Below are positions 26,799-36,146 of a stretch of 64,000 nt of DNA, piece by piece. A program made the position numbers and the translations under genes. The stretch's first letter is position 1. Each line of letters starts with the position of its first letter. This DNA comes from Ruminiclostridium cellobioparum DSM 1351 = ATCC 15832. Its GTDB lineage: Bacteria; Bacillota; Clostridia; Acetivibrionales; DSM-1351. The stretch covers positions 153,399 through 217,398 of the forward strand of contig NZ_JHYD01000010.1 of the NCBI RefSeq assembly GCF_000621505.1, read 5' to 3'. Below the pieces are notes generated by a model. It worked only from the letters and a program-made list of their open reading frames with translations, had not been told where the DNA came from and searched no databases.

Positions 26799-27875
26799 TT
26801 ATTTTTCATCATAGGTTCCAAATGCTTTGTAATCGCCAACATTTGAGGAATCAACAACGTGTACCGGTATGATGTAATTTGGATCTATATTTTTTCCGCC
26901 GTTCAGTGAGTCCACAAGCACCTGGACAGCTTCCTGGATCATTGCAGGATCATATGTTACAGAAAAGATATCGAATGTCGCCGGGCGGGTTATTGTCTTG
27001 TGTTTGTCCTTGAGTACCGCGTACATTTCAGCAAGTCCTGATGAAGCCGAAAGTCCCTTGAGTTGTTTCATAAACTCGGCCTTCTTTCCCGCATCCAGGG
27101 CAGAACCGTTTATTGATTCCAATACACCCATGGCTATTTCATCATCATGTGTGTATATCCATATTTTTTTGGAAGTGTCACATTGTGAGCTTCCGAACCA
27201 GGATTCAAACAGTTCTTTTCCGGTGTCGCGGCTCCAGCCTGTGGCTGCTGATTTTACAACTACCTTGTTTATTTCATCCTCAGTCCAGCCCTGTTCGGTC
27301 AGATATTTTCTGAAACCCTTTGAACGGAGCTCGGGAACGGATGAATTATCTCCAATCATTTCATACACATAATCGTCTTTGCCAAGACCGTCTTTTATAA
27401 ATCGCTTTGCAGTCTCATATCCGATGCCCTCATTATCTCCCTTTACATTTGCCACCACCTGGGGGTCGATAATGCCGCTTGAAATAACACGGTCAAACTG
27501 TACAAAGGGAACTTTTGCGGTAGCGATTTTTTCAAGGGTGGATTGAAGTCCGTTATCATATGGCAGTATTACAATACCTGCAAGCTTGCCGGTATTGGTC
27601 AAAAGATCGTCAACCTGCTGGATCTGATCTTCAACATCTTTTGCAGAATAAACTTTTACCGAAAACTTTTCTTTAACAGCCTGATCTTCATTTAATTTAT
27701 TTACCTTCTCCTGGGCGTATGTAAGTACCGCTCCTGTCCAACCGTGGTCGGCACTCGGCACCATAACAGCTATTTCCTTTACCGATGACTTCTGGGAGCA
27801 TCCGGTAAAACCCAGTATGGAGGCAGCGGTTAAAGCTGCTGTCAATAACGTTGCAATTAGACGTCCTTTTTTCAT
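26799..27875 (-). CDS. sugar ABC transporter substrate-binding lipoprotein
   Basis: A 358-residue lipoprotein with a signal peptide ending in the lipobox GFTGC near residue 26. The mature protein is a type I periplasmic-binding fold: EIAVMVPSADHGWTGAVL, GIVILPYDNGLQ, PFVQFDRVI, and DDEIAMGVLESI. These match the ribose/xylose-binding (Peripla_BP_4) family. It feeds the ATPase/permease pair just downstream. AGGAG lies before the ATG. It is clearly similar in plan and motifs to the lipoprotein at 33046-34047, suggesting one serves transport and the other sensing. Confidence 0.9.
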   Translation of the reverse strand: MKKGRLIATLLTAALTAASILGFTGCSQKSSVKEIAVMVPSADHGWTGAVLTYAQEKVNKLNEDQAVKEKFSVKVYSAKDVEDQIQQVDDLLTNTGKLAGIVILPYDNGLQSTLEKIATAKVPFVQFDRVISSGIIDPQVVANVKGDNEGIGYETAKRFIKDGLGKDDYVYEMIGDNSSVPELRSKGFRKYLTEQGWTEDEINKVVVKSAATGWSRDTGKELFESWFGSSQCDTSKKIWIYTHDDEIAMGVLESINGSALDAGKKAEFMKQLKGLSASSGLAEMYAVLKDKHKTITRPATFDIFSVTYDPAMIQEAVQVLVDSLNGGKNIDPNYIIPVHVVDSSNVGDYKAFGTYDEK

Positions 27876-28008
27876 ACTCTTTCTCTCCTTTAGAACATTT
27901 TTTCAGTTTCCTGATAGCTCAAGTATAGCATCGCCGCTTTGTCCGAAAGGTATGTTATCATTACAATACACGTCTTTACGCAACCTCTTTTAAATCATCC
28001 CGGTATTG

Positions 28009-29571
28009 TCAGCTGCCTTTGGTATCTTTTGTTTTCTTAAAGGTGTCAATCTGCTTCTGCATTTCCGAAATAACCTTCTGTGAACCTGCCTGTCTCATTT
28101 TATCGACAAATTCACCGTACACCTGCTGCCAGTCCTCCGAGGTGCCAAGTCTCAGGGTATTGAGATATTGTTCCACCACCAGGTCAATCTTGGACATTTC
28201 AAGCACCATCATCCTTGTATCAAGTTCAAACCCTGTCAACGGTGAAACTATGGCATTTTTATTATATTGCTCCAGCTGTTCAAATTCACCGGGGGTTTTT
28301 TCGTAATTTAAAAAAACATTTCCCAGGGTGTATTGGGACAGCTCATAAAGCGGCTTCCCCGATGCACCGGTTATCCTGTCCACCTGTCCGCTCCCCTTAC
28401 TTATGAAGTGCCTGCCTTCGAAACCATTGACCAGCAGTTTGTAGGGCGCTTCACCCTTTCCGGTATTCAGCAGGTTTACTATTTCAAGAGCACGCCGGGG
28501 ATTTTTTGTGGTTCTCGGAAGAGCAACCGCATTCCTGCTGCATTCAAATGAAATATATTTATAATTCTGAAGGGGTTCGTATACCGCTTCGTATTCGGTG
28601 GCAATCCTGTCGGCCACCACCCCGTGTTCCCCGTATTCATCCAGAAAAAGCACACTGCCGTTCCTCTTCCCGTCATAACTTTTGGGATTCAGCACCTCTT
28701 CAATGTTTTCACGTATATATCCCTTCTCATACCAGTCATGAATGGTTTTAAAGAAAAGCCTGTACGAATCCAGCTCATATTTATTGTATACTTTCAAATC
28801 ATTGTCAAAAATTTTGATTACGAAGGGGGAATTGGGTCCGTATATACCCTCCAGGCCCTTGTCCGCAATCTTTGATATGGTTTCGCTGGAAATGCCGGTA
28901 CCCAGGTTTTTTTCAGCTTTCAGGCTGGACAAATATTTTTCCAGGACCTCGTAGCACTCCTCATTTGTATAGTAATCGGCCCGGTTTACGGCACCGATTT
29001 CTTGGATGTTTCCATAGGTATTCATATGCTTTTTACTGGATACCACTGCATAATCTTTCCTGTATAACATTCCCATCAGCGGAATGCTGTAAATCTTGCC
29101 TTCACGTTTTTGCACCCGCCATATGTTTTCAGGTATTTCGGCCAGAAGCTCCTGTCCATATGTGCTCAATAAATAGTCCAGAGCCATGAAGGAACCTTTT
29201 TTTACCTCTTCGGTGTAATTGAATATGTCATTTCCTATCCAGGCTAAATCCAAATGCTCGTTGGTGGCCATTTTCATATCCCACTTTTCCTTGTAAATAT
29301 CGTATGGGACAATATCAAATTCAACGGTTGTATCAGGATAATACTCCTGCAGTTTTTTATTGAACTCGGAAAATACGCTTTCGGAATTTTTTGATTTCTC
29401 ACCATAGATCATCCATTTCAGCACAATCTTTTCATTCGGGGTATATTCATTATTTGTCTGTACACTACTTGTCTTTTGTGTACAGGAGATATTTGTCATG
29501 AACGTTATTATGACAAATAAAAATACCAGAAGTTTTATATACAATACTTTATGTTTCATTTTACAGACCAT
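28009..29571 (-). CDS. extracellular solute-binding lipoprotein (family 1-like)
   Basis: A 520-residue lipoprotein: signal peptide then lipobox ITFMTNISC near residue 35. The mature part resembles type II periplasmic-binding proteins associated with YesM/YesN systems (LKWMIYGEKSKNSESVFSEFNKKLQEYYPD and later FFKTIHDWYEKGYI). No permease partner of the corresponding family is adjacent, so it may work in sensing, or feed a permease elsewhere. The ATG at 29571 is preceded by GGAGGTTAAC delivered by a dispersed repeat; calls that begin MAAMRLMEVN translate this repeat. It lies between the YesM kinase and the ribose-type binding protein. Confidence 0.78.
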   Translation of the reverse strand: MVCKMKHKVLYIKLLVFLFVIITFMTNISCTQKTSSVQTNNEYTPNEKIVLKWMIYGEKSKNSESVFSEFNKKLQEYYPDTTVEFDIVPYDIYKEKWDMKMATNEHLDLAWIGNDIFNYTEEVKKGSFMALDYLLSTYGQELLAEIPENIWRVQKREGKIYSIPLMGMLYRKDYAVVSSKKHMNTYGNIQEIGAVNRADYYTNEECYEVLEKYLSSLKAEKNLGTGISSETISKIADKGLEGIYGPNSPFVIKIFDNDLKVYNKYELDSYRLFFKTIHDWYEKGYIRENIEEVLNPKSYDGKRNGSVLFLDEYGEHGVVADRIATEYEAVYEPLQNYKYISFECSRNAVALPRTTKNPRRALEIVNLLNTGKGEAPYKLLVNGFEGRHFISKGSGQVDRITGASGKPLYELSQYTLGNVFLNYEKTPGEFEQLEQYNKNAIVSPLTGFELDTRMMVLEMSKIDLVVEQYLNTLRLGTSEDWQQVYGEFVDKMRQAGSQKVISEMQKQIDTFKKTKDTKGS

Positions 29572-29620
29572 GTTAACCTCCATGAGCCGCATTGCGGCCA
29601 CAAAACTGCAATGAAATTTA
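29572..29620 (-). repeat. dispersed RBS-bearing element, copy B
   Basis: Minus-strand reading: ATTTCATTGCAG, TTTTGTGGCCGC-AAT-GCGGCTC hairpin, then ATGGAGGTTAAC and the ATG of the lipoprotein gene. The same layout occurs at 7321-7412 and 55274-55380. This copy is shorter because its upstream part would fall in the end of the kinase gene, where only ATAACCT remains. Confidence 0.7.
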
Positions 29621-31456
29621 TCACAGGTTATCCGTTGTTTTGGGCAGAGGCAGGATCAGGGTTACCGTTGTACCGAGGTTTTCTTCACTCTCTATTTCAA
29701 GTCCTGCTTCGTCTCCCATAAGCAATTTGATCCTTTGATTGACATTGCGTATCCCGATATGGTCTTCCTGGAGAATATATTTTTCACTCATATCCCTGTT
29801 GAGCCGTTCAACTTCTTCCCTGCTCATACCAATGCCGTTGTCTTTTACACGTATGACTATTTTGTCTTCAAGCTTGTCAACGCTGATGGTTATAACTCCG
29901 AGTTTTCTCAGAGGCTTGATTCCATGATAAACCGCATTTTCAATAATGGGCTGCAGGCTTACCTTGACGATGTGGTAGCCGGCCGCTTTCTCATCCACTT
30001 CCCACAGGACCTGAAGCTTGTCCTCATACCGCAGCTGAAGTATTTTTATATATAGTTTTGTATTTTTGATTTCCTCCTCTATAGTGACCAGCTGCTGATC
30101 GCTTTCAAGACTGATTCTGAGCATTTCGGACAGATTTAGTATTATCTGTGATACCTCGTTATCCCCCCTGCAGATTTCCATTGCCCTCCACCGAATATTT
30201 TCCAGGGTATTATAAAGGAAATGAGGGCTGATCTGTGCCTGCAGTGCAGTCAGCTGGGCCTTGTTGATGATGTTTGTGTAGGTTTTCATCTCTGCCTGCA
30301 TCTGCTTGTTGGAATACAGGTTTCTTACTATATTGAGTGCTATTTCATGGGTTTCATCCTTTCTGAGTCCTATATCCACCGAATAGCTCTCTTCGTATAT
30401 ATCCGGGTGCTTCAACAAATTCAGAATATTTTTTACCGGAGTATAACAATACAGTGCAATGATGAACGATGCCACTATAGAAATTAAAATACAGGCCAGA
30501 AACAGCTTAAAATAGAAGCCCCTGGTGCTTTTGTTGTATTCGTCATAGGCATTTAACGGCACTGTGGATATATATTTCCAATTGAATTCGTTGGAGGATG
30601 CCACCGTCACCAGTAATTCCTGATCCCCGTCATGAATTATCTGATAACCGTCAATATCCTGAAATTTAATGTCCCTGTAATAATCCACCTTGTCGATTTT
30701 CTTCATTATATGCTTCTCATTGGAACTGAACAGTATATTATTCCGGTTGTCGACAATGGTTAATGTTTCCCTTGAATCCTTTATATTCGATACTATCAGC
30801 TCTTTCATCTTGCTGATATCAATGTTTACAATTATTCCGCCCAGAAACTGCATCTGAGTCAGGCGTAGAGGCTGTATATAAGAAATAAGGTACGGATAGG
30901 AGTTGCGTTTTACCCTGCTTATCATTCTGGCAGGCTCATATTCGCGCTCGGTCAGGTTGTCCAGCCAGGTAATGTCATCAAACTCGCTGAGTTTGCCTCC
31001 TCCTTCATTGGATACGATGTATCTGCTCTTGTTGGAATATACATATATTGTATCGATATAATTGAATACTCCCGAGTACATTTCGATCTTGGCTTTCACC
31101 TTTGCAGTCTGATCCCTGCCAAACAGCTCCTTTGTGTCGGGCAGCAGAAACTTTTTTATATCATCATCCAGGGACAGCTGTCCCGAGATCTGAACGGCCT
31201 CTTCCATGACCACATCCACACGGTCCCTTGTTTTTCCGAGGGAATTGACACTCATGCTGCCAACCTCCCTGGTGATGATACCGTTCATTTTATTGGATAC
31301 TGCCAGCATGATCACAGTAAATGTAAAAACCAGCAGGACCAGTATAATCGCAAAGCTTTTTACAAAAATGCTGTTGAAACGGTAGTCCTGTATGTACTTT
31401 AAAATCATGTTTTTAGGATTGCCGGACAGTTTGTTGTTCTGCTTATCTTTCATCAT
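29621..31456 (-). CDS. YesM-type sensor histidine kinase
   Basis: A 611-residue kinase. A transmembrane helix near residues 28-50 and another near 300-325 frame a large extracellular cache-like sensing domain. The cytoplasmic part has the LytS/YesM His box QISPHFLYNTLENIRW, then a GHKL ATPase with PIIENAVYHGI, VKDNGIGM and HIGIRNVNQRI. These kinases pair with YesN/AraC-type regulators and sense sugars, often through a separate binding lipoprotein. The start (AGGAG upstream) overlaps the YesN gene by 14 bp, so the pair is translationally coupled. Confidence 0.92.
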   Translation of the reverse strand: MMKDKQNNKLSGNPKNMILKYIQDYRFNSIFVKSFAIILVLLVFTFTVIMLAVSNKMNGIITREVGSMSVNSLGKTRDRVDVVMEEAVQISGQLSLDDDIKKFLLPDTKELFGRDQTAKVKAKIEMYSGVFNYIDTIYVYSNKSRYIVSNEGGGKLSEFDDITWLDNLTEREYEPARMISRVKRNSYPYLISYIQPLRLTQMQFLGGIIVNIDISKMKELIVSNIKDSRETLTIVDNRNNILFSSNEKHIMKKIDKVDYYRDIKFQDIDGYQIIHDGDQELLVTVASSNEFNWKYISTVPLNAYDEYNKSTRGFYFKLFLACILISIVASFIIALYCYTPVKNILNLLKHPDIYEESYSVDIGLRKDETHEIALNIVRNLYSNKQMQAEMKTYTNIINKAQLTALQAQISPHFLYNTLENIRWRAMEICRGDNEVSQIILNLSEMLRISLESDQQLVTIEEEIKNTKLYIKILQLRYEDKLQVLWEVDEKAAGYHIVKVSLQPIIENAVYHGIKPLRKLGVITISVDKLEDKIVIRVKDNGIGMSREEVERLNRDMSEKYILQEDHIGIRNVNQRIKLLMGDEAGLEIESEENLGTTVTLILPLPKTTDNL

Positions 31457-33032
31457 TCAAACTCCTGCCTCTGAAGTATTCTGCAGGCGAACAGCCGGCG
31501 TACTGCTTAAAAATGCGGAAAAAGTATTTTTCACTTCTGTAGCCGATCATCTGACTCACTTCATACACCTTGAACCTCCCAAGCGAAAGCAGCTCCTTCG
31601 CCTTTTCCATTCTCTGTTCTATGAGATAATCGGTAAAGGTGGTTCCGGTATACTGCTTAAAAAGTCTGCTGAAGTATGTCTGGTTGAGGAAGAATCTGTC
31701 GGCAATGCCCTCCAGCGATAAATCCTCTCCTATATGTTTTTTTATATATAGCAGCGATTGTTCCACAACACTTCTGGAACCGGCATTCTGTTTGCTCCTT
31801 ACTATATCAATGGTGGCTCTGAGCATGTTTTGGCACTTTATTTTAAGTTCTCTTAGGTTTTCTGCTTCCATGATCTGCTGGTAACTGACGGTTTTATTCA
31901 TATCCTTCCAGAAATCAATTCCCATCTTGACAAATTTGCCTGAAAGCATGGAGAACATATCAATGGATATCTGTTTCACCTGATCTATGGGAAGATTTCG
32001 AAATTCCAGGAAGATATTATCAATCATATTGTCCAGTTCTTCAAAATCACCGTCGTTTATGATGCCCATAAGCAATTTATACTTTTGTATCAATTGTTCA
32101 TAATCTTCCGACAGTAATCCGTTATCCGGACTTTGTTCCAATTCCGCCCGGGAGGATAGCCTGCAATTGTATTCCGACATTTCCACGAGGTTTTTGAATA
32201 TTTTTTCAATCTTAATATCAAATTTCAACTTCAACAGAGAGTATGCCGACTGGCATTTTTCGTCAATCTGGAGTTTCAGCCTTTTACCGAACATATCGGC
32301 CGTCTCGTTCCGGCAGGTAGTGACAATAATTTTAAGAATATCTGCCGAAAGGAAGGTTGGATAGCATTGAATTTCATCGCTTATGCCCCCGAATATATTA
32401 TTGATCAGATTATGATAATTTTCACTCCGGTTATATGGCAGAAGCTCTTCATCCTCACCGGCCGGTTTAATATCCAGAATACCGCATGGCAGCTCCACAT
32501 CCATATCCAGTTTAAGCAGATTCTTTCGTTTTATAAGTTTTTCTTTTGCCCGCGGTCCCCCCACCAGCAAACTTATCCAGAACTGTTCCCTGAGTTCGGG
32601 AAGCAGCTCTTCGAAATTCCTTTGCTCTGTTATCAGCCTGTGCCCGTTCTCTTTTTTCTTATCCAGGTCTTTCCTTATTTTTGTAAATACCTCTGCTACC
32701 TCTTCCATTTTTATGGGTTTTAACAAATAGTGCTCCACACCGTACTCCACAGCCTTACGGGCATATTCGAATTCTTTATACCCGCTTATGATCACGGCCT
32801 TGGGAGGCAGCTGCCTGTCATGTATGTATTTTGCAAGCTCCAGCCCGGATACCTGGGCCATTTCTATATCTGTTAAAACAACATCCACATCATGGCTTTC
32901 AATATATTCTATGGTTTCCTTCCCGTCCTCAAAGGAAGCGGTAACCTCAAAGCCGAGGCCTCCCCAATCAATATAATTGCATATACCCTTCCTGATGGCT
33001 TTTTCATCGTCGACAACAATTAATTTATACAT
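31443..33032 (-). CDS. YesN-type response regulator with AraC DNA-binding domain
   Basis: A 529-residue regulator. Residues 1-120 form a receiver with VVDDEKAIRKG, the phosphoacceptor in VVLTDIEMAQVSG and the conserved Lys in YLLKPIKMEE. A long middle region (about 130-400) is typical of YesN proteins, and residues 425-525 form the two helix-turn-helix motifs of AraC (LEGIADRFFLNQTYFSRLFKQ and VSQMIGYRSEKYFFRIFKQ). The start at 33032 uses AAGGATG. It would activate the sugar module and perhaps the neighbouring GH30 gene. Confidence 0.92.
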   Translation of the reverse strand: MYKLIVVDDEKAIRKGICNYIDWGGLGFEVTASFEDGKETIEYIESHDVDVVLTDIEMAQVSGLELAKYIHDRQLPPKAVIISGYKEFEYARKAVEYGVEHYLLKPIKMEEVAEVFTKIRKDLDKKKENGHRLITEQRNFEELLPELREQFWISLLVGGPRAKEKLIKRKNLLKLDMDVELPCGILDIKPAGEDEELLPYNRSENYHNLINNIFGGISDEIQCYPTFLSADILKIIVTTCRNETADMFGKRLKLQIDEKCQSAYSLLKLKFDIKIEKIFKNLVEMSEYNCRLSSRAELEQSPDNGLLSEDYEQLIQKYKLLMGIINDGDFEELDNMIDNIFLEFRNLPIDQVKQISIDMFSMLSGKFVKMGIDFWKDMNKTVSYQQIMEAENLRELKIKCQNMLRATIDIVRSKQNAGSRSVVEQSLLYIKKHIGEDLSLEGIADRFFLNQTYFSRLFKQYTGTTFTDYLIEQRMEKAKELLSLGRFKVYEVSQMIGYRSEKYFFRIFKQYAGCSPAEYFRGRSLNDER

Positions 33033-33045
33033 TATTTCATCATCC

Positions 33046-34047
33046 TTAGTATGGTGAATTGACATCTATATATTTATCAACATTACGTTTTGTCACTTCT
33101 TCGGTAGGAATAATTGTCATCTCTTCATATTCCTCCCCCTTTATGATGCTCTCTCCCACCCGGATGGCTTTTTTGACCATTTTCGGGGAATATGTAAGGG
33201 AGAAGATGGTATACTTCTCCTCGCTTTTAATCCTTCTATACATTTCCTGCGAGCCTGCCGAGCCTGCAATAACCTTTAGCCTGTCGAAGGTCTTTGGGAA
33301 ATTTTTATCCGCTTTGTAGGAATCCAGCGCATCCAGTATACCCAGTGCGATTTCGTCATCATGGGTAAAAATGGCCCCCACCCGGTCAATTTCTGCCTGG
33401 CTGTGCTTATCTACCCAGTCTTCAAACAATTTTCTGGAGTCATCCCGCCGCCATCCTGTATAGCCAACCTGTTCCTTTGTAAAATTGTCGTGGATGGTCT
33501 CATCGTAGCCGTCTGTCCGCTGCTGGGGAACCGTTGACGTGTCGCCCATGACTTCCAGTACCTTTGTGCCGTCCGGAAACATGCCGTTGAAAATATCTGC
33601 GGTCTGTATTCCTATCCCTGCATTATCCCCTTTGACTGTGGCAGAGGGAGCAAAATCCGGGATTTCCCTGTCGAAAATAACCAGTGGTATTCCTGCGTCC
33701 TGCACAGCCATGGCCGCGGTTTTCAGTGATGCGCCGTCCATTGGCAGCATTATGATGCAACTGACTTTTTTATTAATTAAATTGATGATTTGACCGGATT
33801 GTTCATTGGCGTCGGCAGCCACCTTAAATTCATAGCTCCAGCCGTTTTCTGCGGCTATATCCCTTACTTCCTCTTCGGCGTACCAGGAGACACCAACAGG
33901 CCAGTCATGAGTCTCCCCGATAACACTGACTGCTATCACAATATTTTTGTTGCCGGAAGGCTTATCCTTATTGAAGTTACTGCAGCCTGAGGAAGATACT
34001 GCCGGTATAAAGATAATGAAAAAAATCAGAAAAATTTTTTTCCACAT
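33046..34047 (-). CDS. sugar-binding lipoprotein, probable sensor partner of YesM/YesN
   Basis: A 333-residue lipoprotein with signal peptide and lipobox VSSSGC near residue 22. The mature part is a Peripla_BP_4 fold with IVIAVSVIGETHDWPVGVSW, CIIMLPMDGASL, PLVIFDREIPDF, DDEIALGILDAL. It is co-directional with and 13 bp upstream of the YesN gene, the place where accessory binding proteins for YesM-type sensors are encoded (compare XylFII with LytS/YesN in clostridia). A sensing role is therefore likely, with transport left to the second paralogue at 26799-27875. Confidence 0.85.
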   Translation of the reverse strand: MWKKIFLIFFIIFIPAVSSSGCSNFNKDKPSGNKNIVIAVSVIGETHDWPVGVSWYAEEEVRDIAAENGWSYEFKVAADANEQSGQIINLINKKVSCIIMLPMDGASLKTAAMAVQDAGIPLVIFDREIPDFAPSATVKGDNAGIGIQTADIFNGMFPDGTKVLEVMGDTSTVPQQRTDGYDETIHDNFTKEQVGYTGWRRDDSRKLFEDWVDKHSQAEIDRVGAIFTHDDEIALGILDALDSYKADKNFPKTFDRLKVIAGSAGSQEMYRRIKSEEKYTIFSLTYSPKMVKKAIRVGESIIKGEEYEEMTIIPTEEVTKRNVDKYIDVNSPY

Positions 34048-34414
34048 TTACAGTTCCTCTTCTTTCCCCATGGTTTTACCGCCTATAGAAACTGGAAGCA
34101 TAATCCACTGATTATATAATATTTACTTTATATCATAAAAAACATTTTTGTTGAATCACCAAAAGTCACAAAAGTCAGTTTTAAATACTTTTGTATTAAT
34201 AAGATACTAGCCCTTCCGGTTCTTGATTTGTACTAATAATAGTCTTATCACGGTTTACAAAAAGTATCAAGTATTTCCAGATGACTTTGTATAACATAAT
34301 TAAAATAGTCAAAAACTGACGAACTAATTTATTTTTTGTATATTTATATATTTTATGGTAATTTATGGTACAATATGTTTAATAACCAAAATTTTAAAAC
34401 AGGAGGGTATTACC
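34048..34414. other. divergent intergenic region before GH30 gene
   Basis: A 367-bp AT-rich gap between the divergent sugar-sensing module and the GH30 gene, with no coding frame. A TACAAT hexamer about 45 bp before the GH30 start could be a -10 box, but no good -35 goes with it, as expected if an activator such as the YesN regulator is needed. No clear catabolite-repression site was identified. Confidence 0.4.
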
Positions 34415-36016
34415 ATGAAAAAATTTATTCGTTTCACAGGTATGGCAATTGTATTAATGCTTTTATTGTCAATAGCTCTGCCTGCCAACATGTATGCAGC
34501 ATCAGCAGTTACCGTTGACTGGAATACAGCTTACCAGACCATTGACGGTTTTGGTGTATCGGAAGCTTTTCACCAGTCAAATAATATTGCTCTTTTAGGT
34601 GAAGCCAAACAAAATGAAATCTACGACCTGCTATTCTCAACCACCAATGGAGCCGGTTTTTCCATCTTCCGTTCAATACTGGGTGACGGCGGAACCTGGG
34701 GAAATGCAACCGACGGGCCCAACAAGACAATGCAGCCTTCGGAGACCACCTGGGACTGGACGGCCTCCAACGACGACCAGATACCCATGATCAAAGCCAT
34801 CCAGTCAACCTATGGTATAAAAAACATACTTTATACCGTATGGAGCCCGCCGGCCTGGATGAAAACCACCGGTTCGGTTGCACGCGGATCACTCAAAACC
34901 GACAAGTACCAGGCTTATGCCACCTATTTGGCCGAGCACATTAAAAACTACAAATCAAAATTCGGAATTGACATTACACATATAGGAATATCAAATGAGC
35001 CCGACCTGGAAACGGCCTATTCTTCATGTACGTGGACTGCAGCCCAGTTTAAGACATTTATGAGCAATTATCTTGTACCCACTTTTGACAGGGAAGGTAT
35101 AACTGCAAAAGTTATTGTGGGTGAAAAGATGACATGTTCGGAATCCCTTGCAATAGACAGTCTCAACGATGCTGTCGCAGTGAAAAGAACTGATATCGTG
35201 GGATGTCACAATTACGGGTCAACTTATGTGCCGTTTCCTACCACAAAGGCAAAGGGGAAAGGAATCTGGCAGACCGAGATATCTGACATGAACGGCAATG
35301 ATATTACAATCACAGATGGTTTGAAATGGTCCAGGGAAATTCATGATTTTATGACCGTAACTCAGGGAAATGCATGGAACTACTGGTGGGGTGCATGCTA
35401 CAAAACATATAACGGAGAAGGCCTCATACAAATGGATATGAATTCCAAAACCTATAAGGTTGCCAAAAGACTCTATACCATCGGACAATATGCAAGATTT
35501 ATAAGACCGGGCTGGCAGAGAATTTCTGCTACGGCCAATCCGGTATCGGGTGTATATGTGACTGCATACAAAGATCCCTCTACTGGTAATTTTGCTATAG
35601 TTGCCATGAATAACAGTTCGGCCGGCCAATCCGTTACATATACCTTAAATGGCTTTTCACCCGCTTCTGTAACACCGTTTACCACCTCAGCAACTCAAAA
35701 TTTAGCTGAAGGTGCAAAAATAGCCGTCAGCGGCTCCAGTTTTACCGGTACTATAGCAGCAAACTCAATAACCACTTTTGTAGGTTCAACCGGTTCAAGC
35801 CAGGAAATCTACGGAGATGTCAACGGTGACAGGGTTGTCGACGCCCTTGACTTTGCTCTTGTGAAACAGTATCTGACGGGCCAGATAAGCACCTTCCCGT
35901 CACAGGACGGAATCAGGCTGGCCGATGTAAACAGGGACAGCAGTGTGGATGCTCTTGACCTGGCAATATTAAGGAAGTACCTGCTGGGAGAAATTATAGC
36001 ACTGCCGGTTAATTAG
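34415..36016 (+). CDS. GH30 endoxylanase-like enzyme with C-terminal type I dockerin
   Basis: A 533-residue secreted cellulosomal enzyme. Signal peptide at residues 1-29; GH30 (beta/alpha)8 barrel from about 32 to 370 beginning with QTIDGFGVSEAFHQS; catalytic acid/base Glu195 in GISNEPDLE and nucleophile Glu288 in IWQTEISDMNG; a side beta domain (about 370-458); and a dockerin at 465-530 with two calcium loops (DVNGDRVVDALDF and DVNRDSSVDALDL). The barrel resembles the subfamily 8 xylanases of related clostridia, which cut xylan. The dockerin would load it on scaffoldin cohesins. Start from AGGAGG before ATG 34415. It stands divergent to the YesM/YesN sugar module. Confidence 0.88.
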   Translation: MKKFIRFTGMAIVLMLLLSIALPANMYAASAVTVDWNTAYQTIDGFGVSEAFHQSNNIALLGEAKQNEIYDLLFSTTNGAGFSIFRSILGDGGTWGNATDGPNKTMQPSETTWDWTASNDDQIPMIKAIQSTYGIKNILYTVWSPPAWMKTTGSVARGSLKTDKYQAYATYLAEHIKNYKSKFGIDITHIGISNEPDLETAYSSCTWTAAQFKTFMSNYLVPTFDREGITAKVIVGEKMTCSESLAIDSLNDAVAVKRTDIVGCHNYGSTYVPFPTTKAKGKGIWQTEISDMNGNDITITDGLKWSREIHDFMTVTQGNAWNYWWGACYKTYNGEGLIQMDMNSKTYKVAKRLYTIGQYARFIRPGWQRISATANPVSGVYVTAYKDPSTGNFAIVAMNNSSAGQSVTYTLNGFSPASVTPFTTSATQNLAEGAKIAVSGSSFTGTIAANSITTFVGSTGSSQEIYGDVNGDRVVDALDFALVKQYLTGQISTFPSQDGIRLADVNRDSSVDALDLAILRKYLLGEIIALPVN

Positions 36017-36061
36017 TTTACCAGACCATAAAAGAATGCCGGTATATTTTTATTAACAAGC

Positions 36062-36107
36062 AAATGGGAGTGTCTCAAAAACATCTCATTTTGAGACATT
36101 CCCATTT
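36062..36107. terminator. bidirectional terminator after GH30
   Basis: Nineteen-base arms with one G/T exception (AAATGGGAGTGTCTCAAAA and near-complement) around an 8-base loop, followed by T-rich sequence, between the convergent GH30 and SIS genes. Confidence 0.8.
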
Positions 36108-36146
36108 TAATGTTCCGTGGCATAAAAATGAAACAAAATAACTTTA

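Noticed and set aside
36062..36107. Terminal inverted repeat of an insertion sequence
   Set aside because: The stem looks like some insertion-sequence ends, but it sits between two convergent stops with no transposase and is explained as a terminator.
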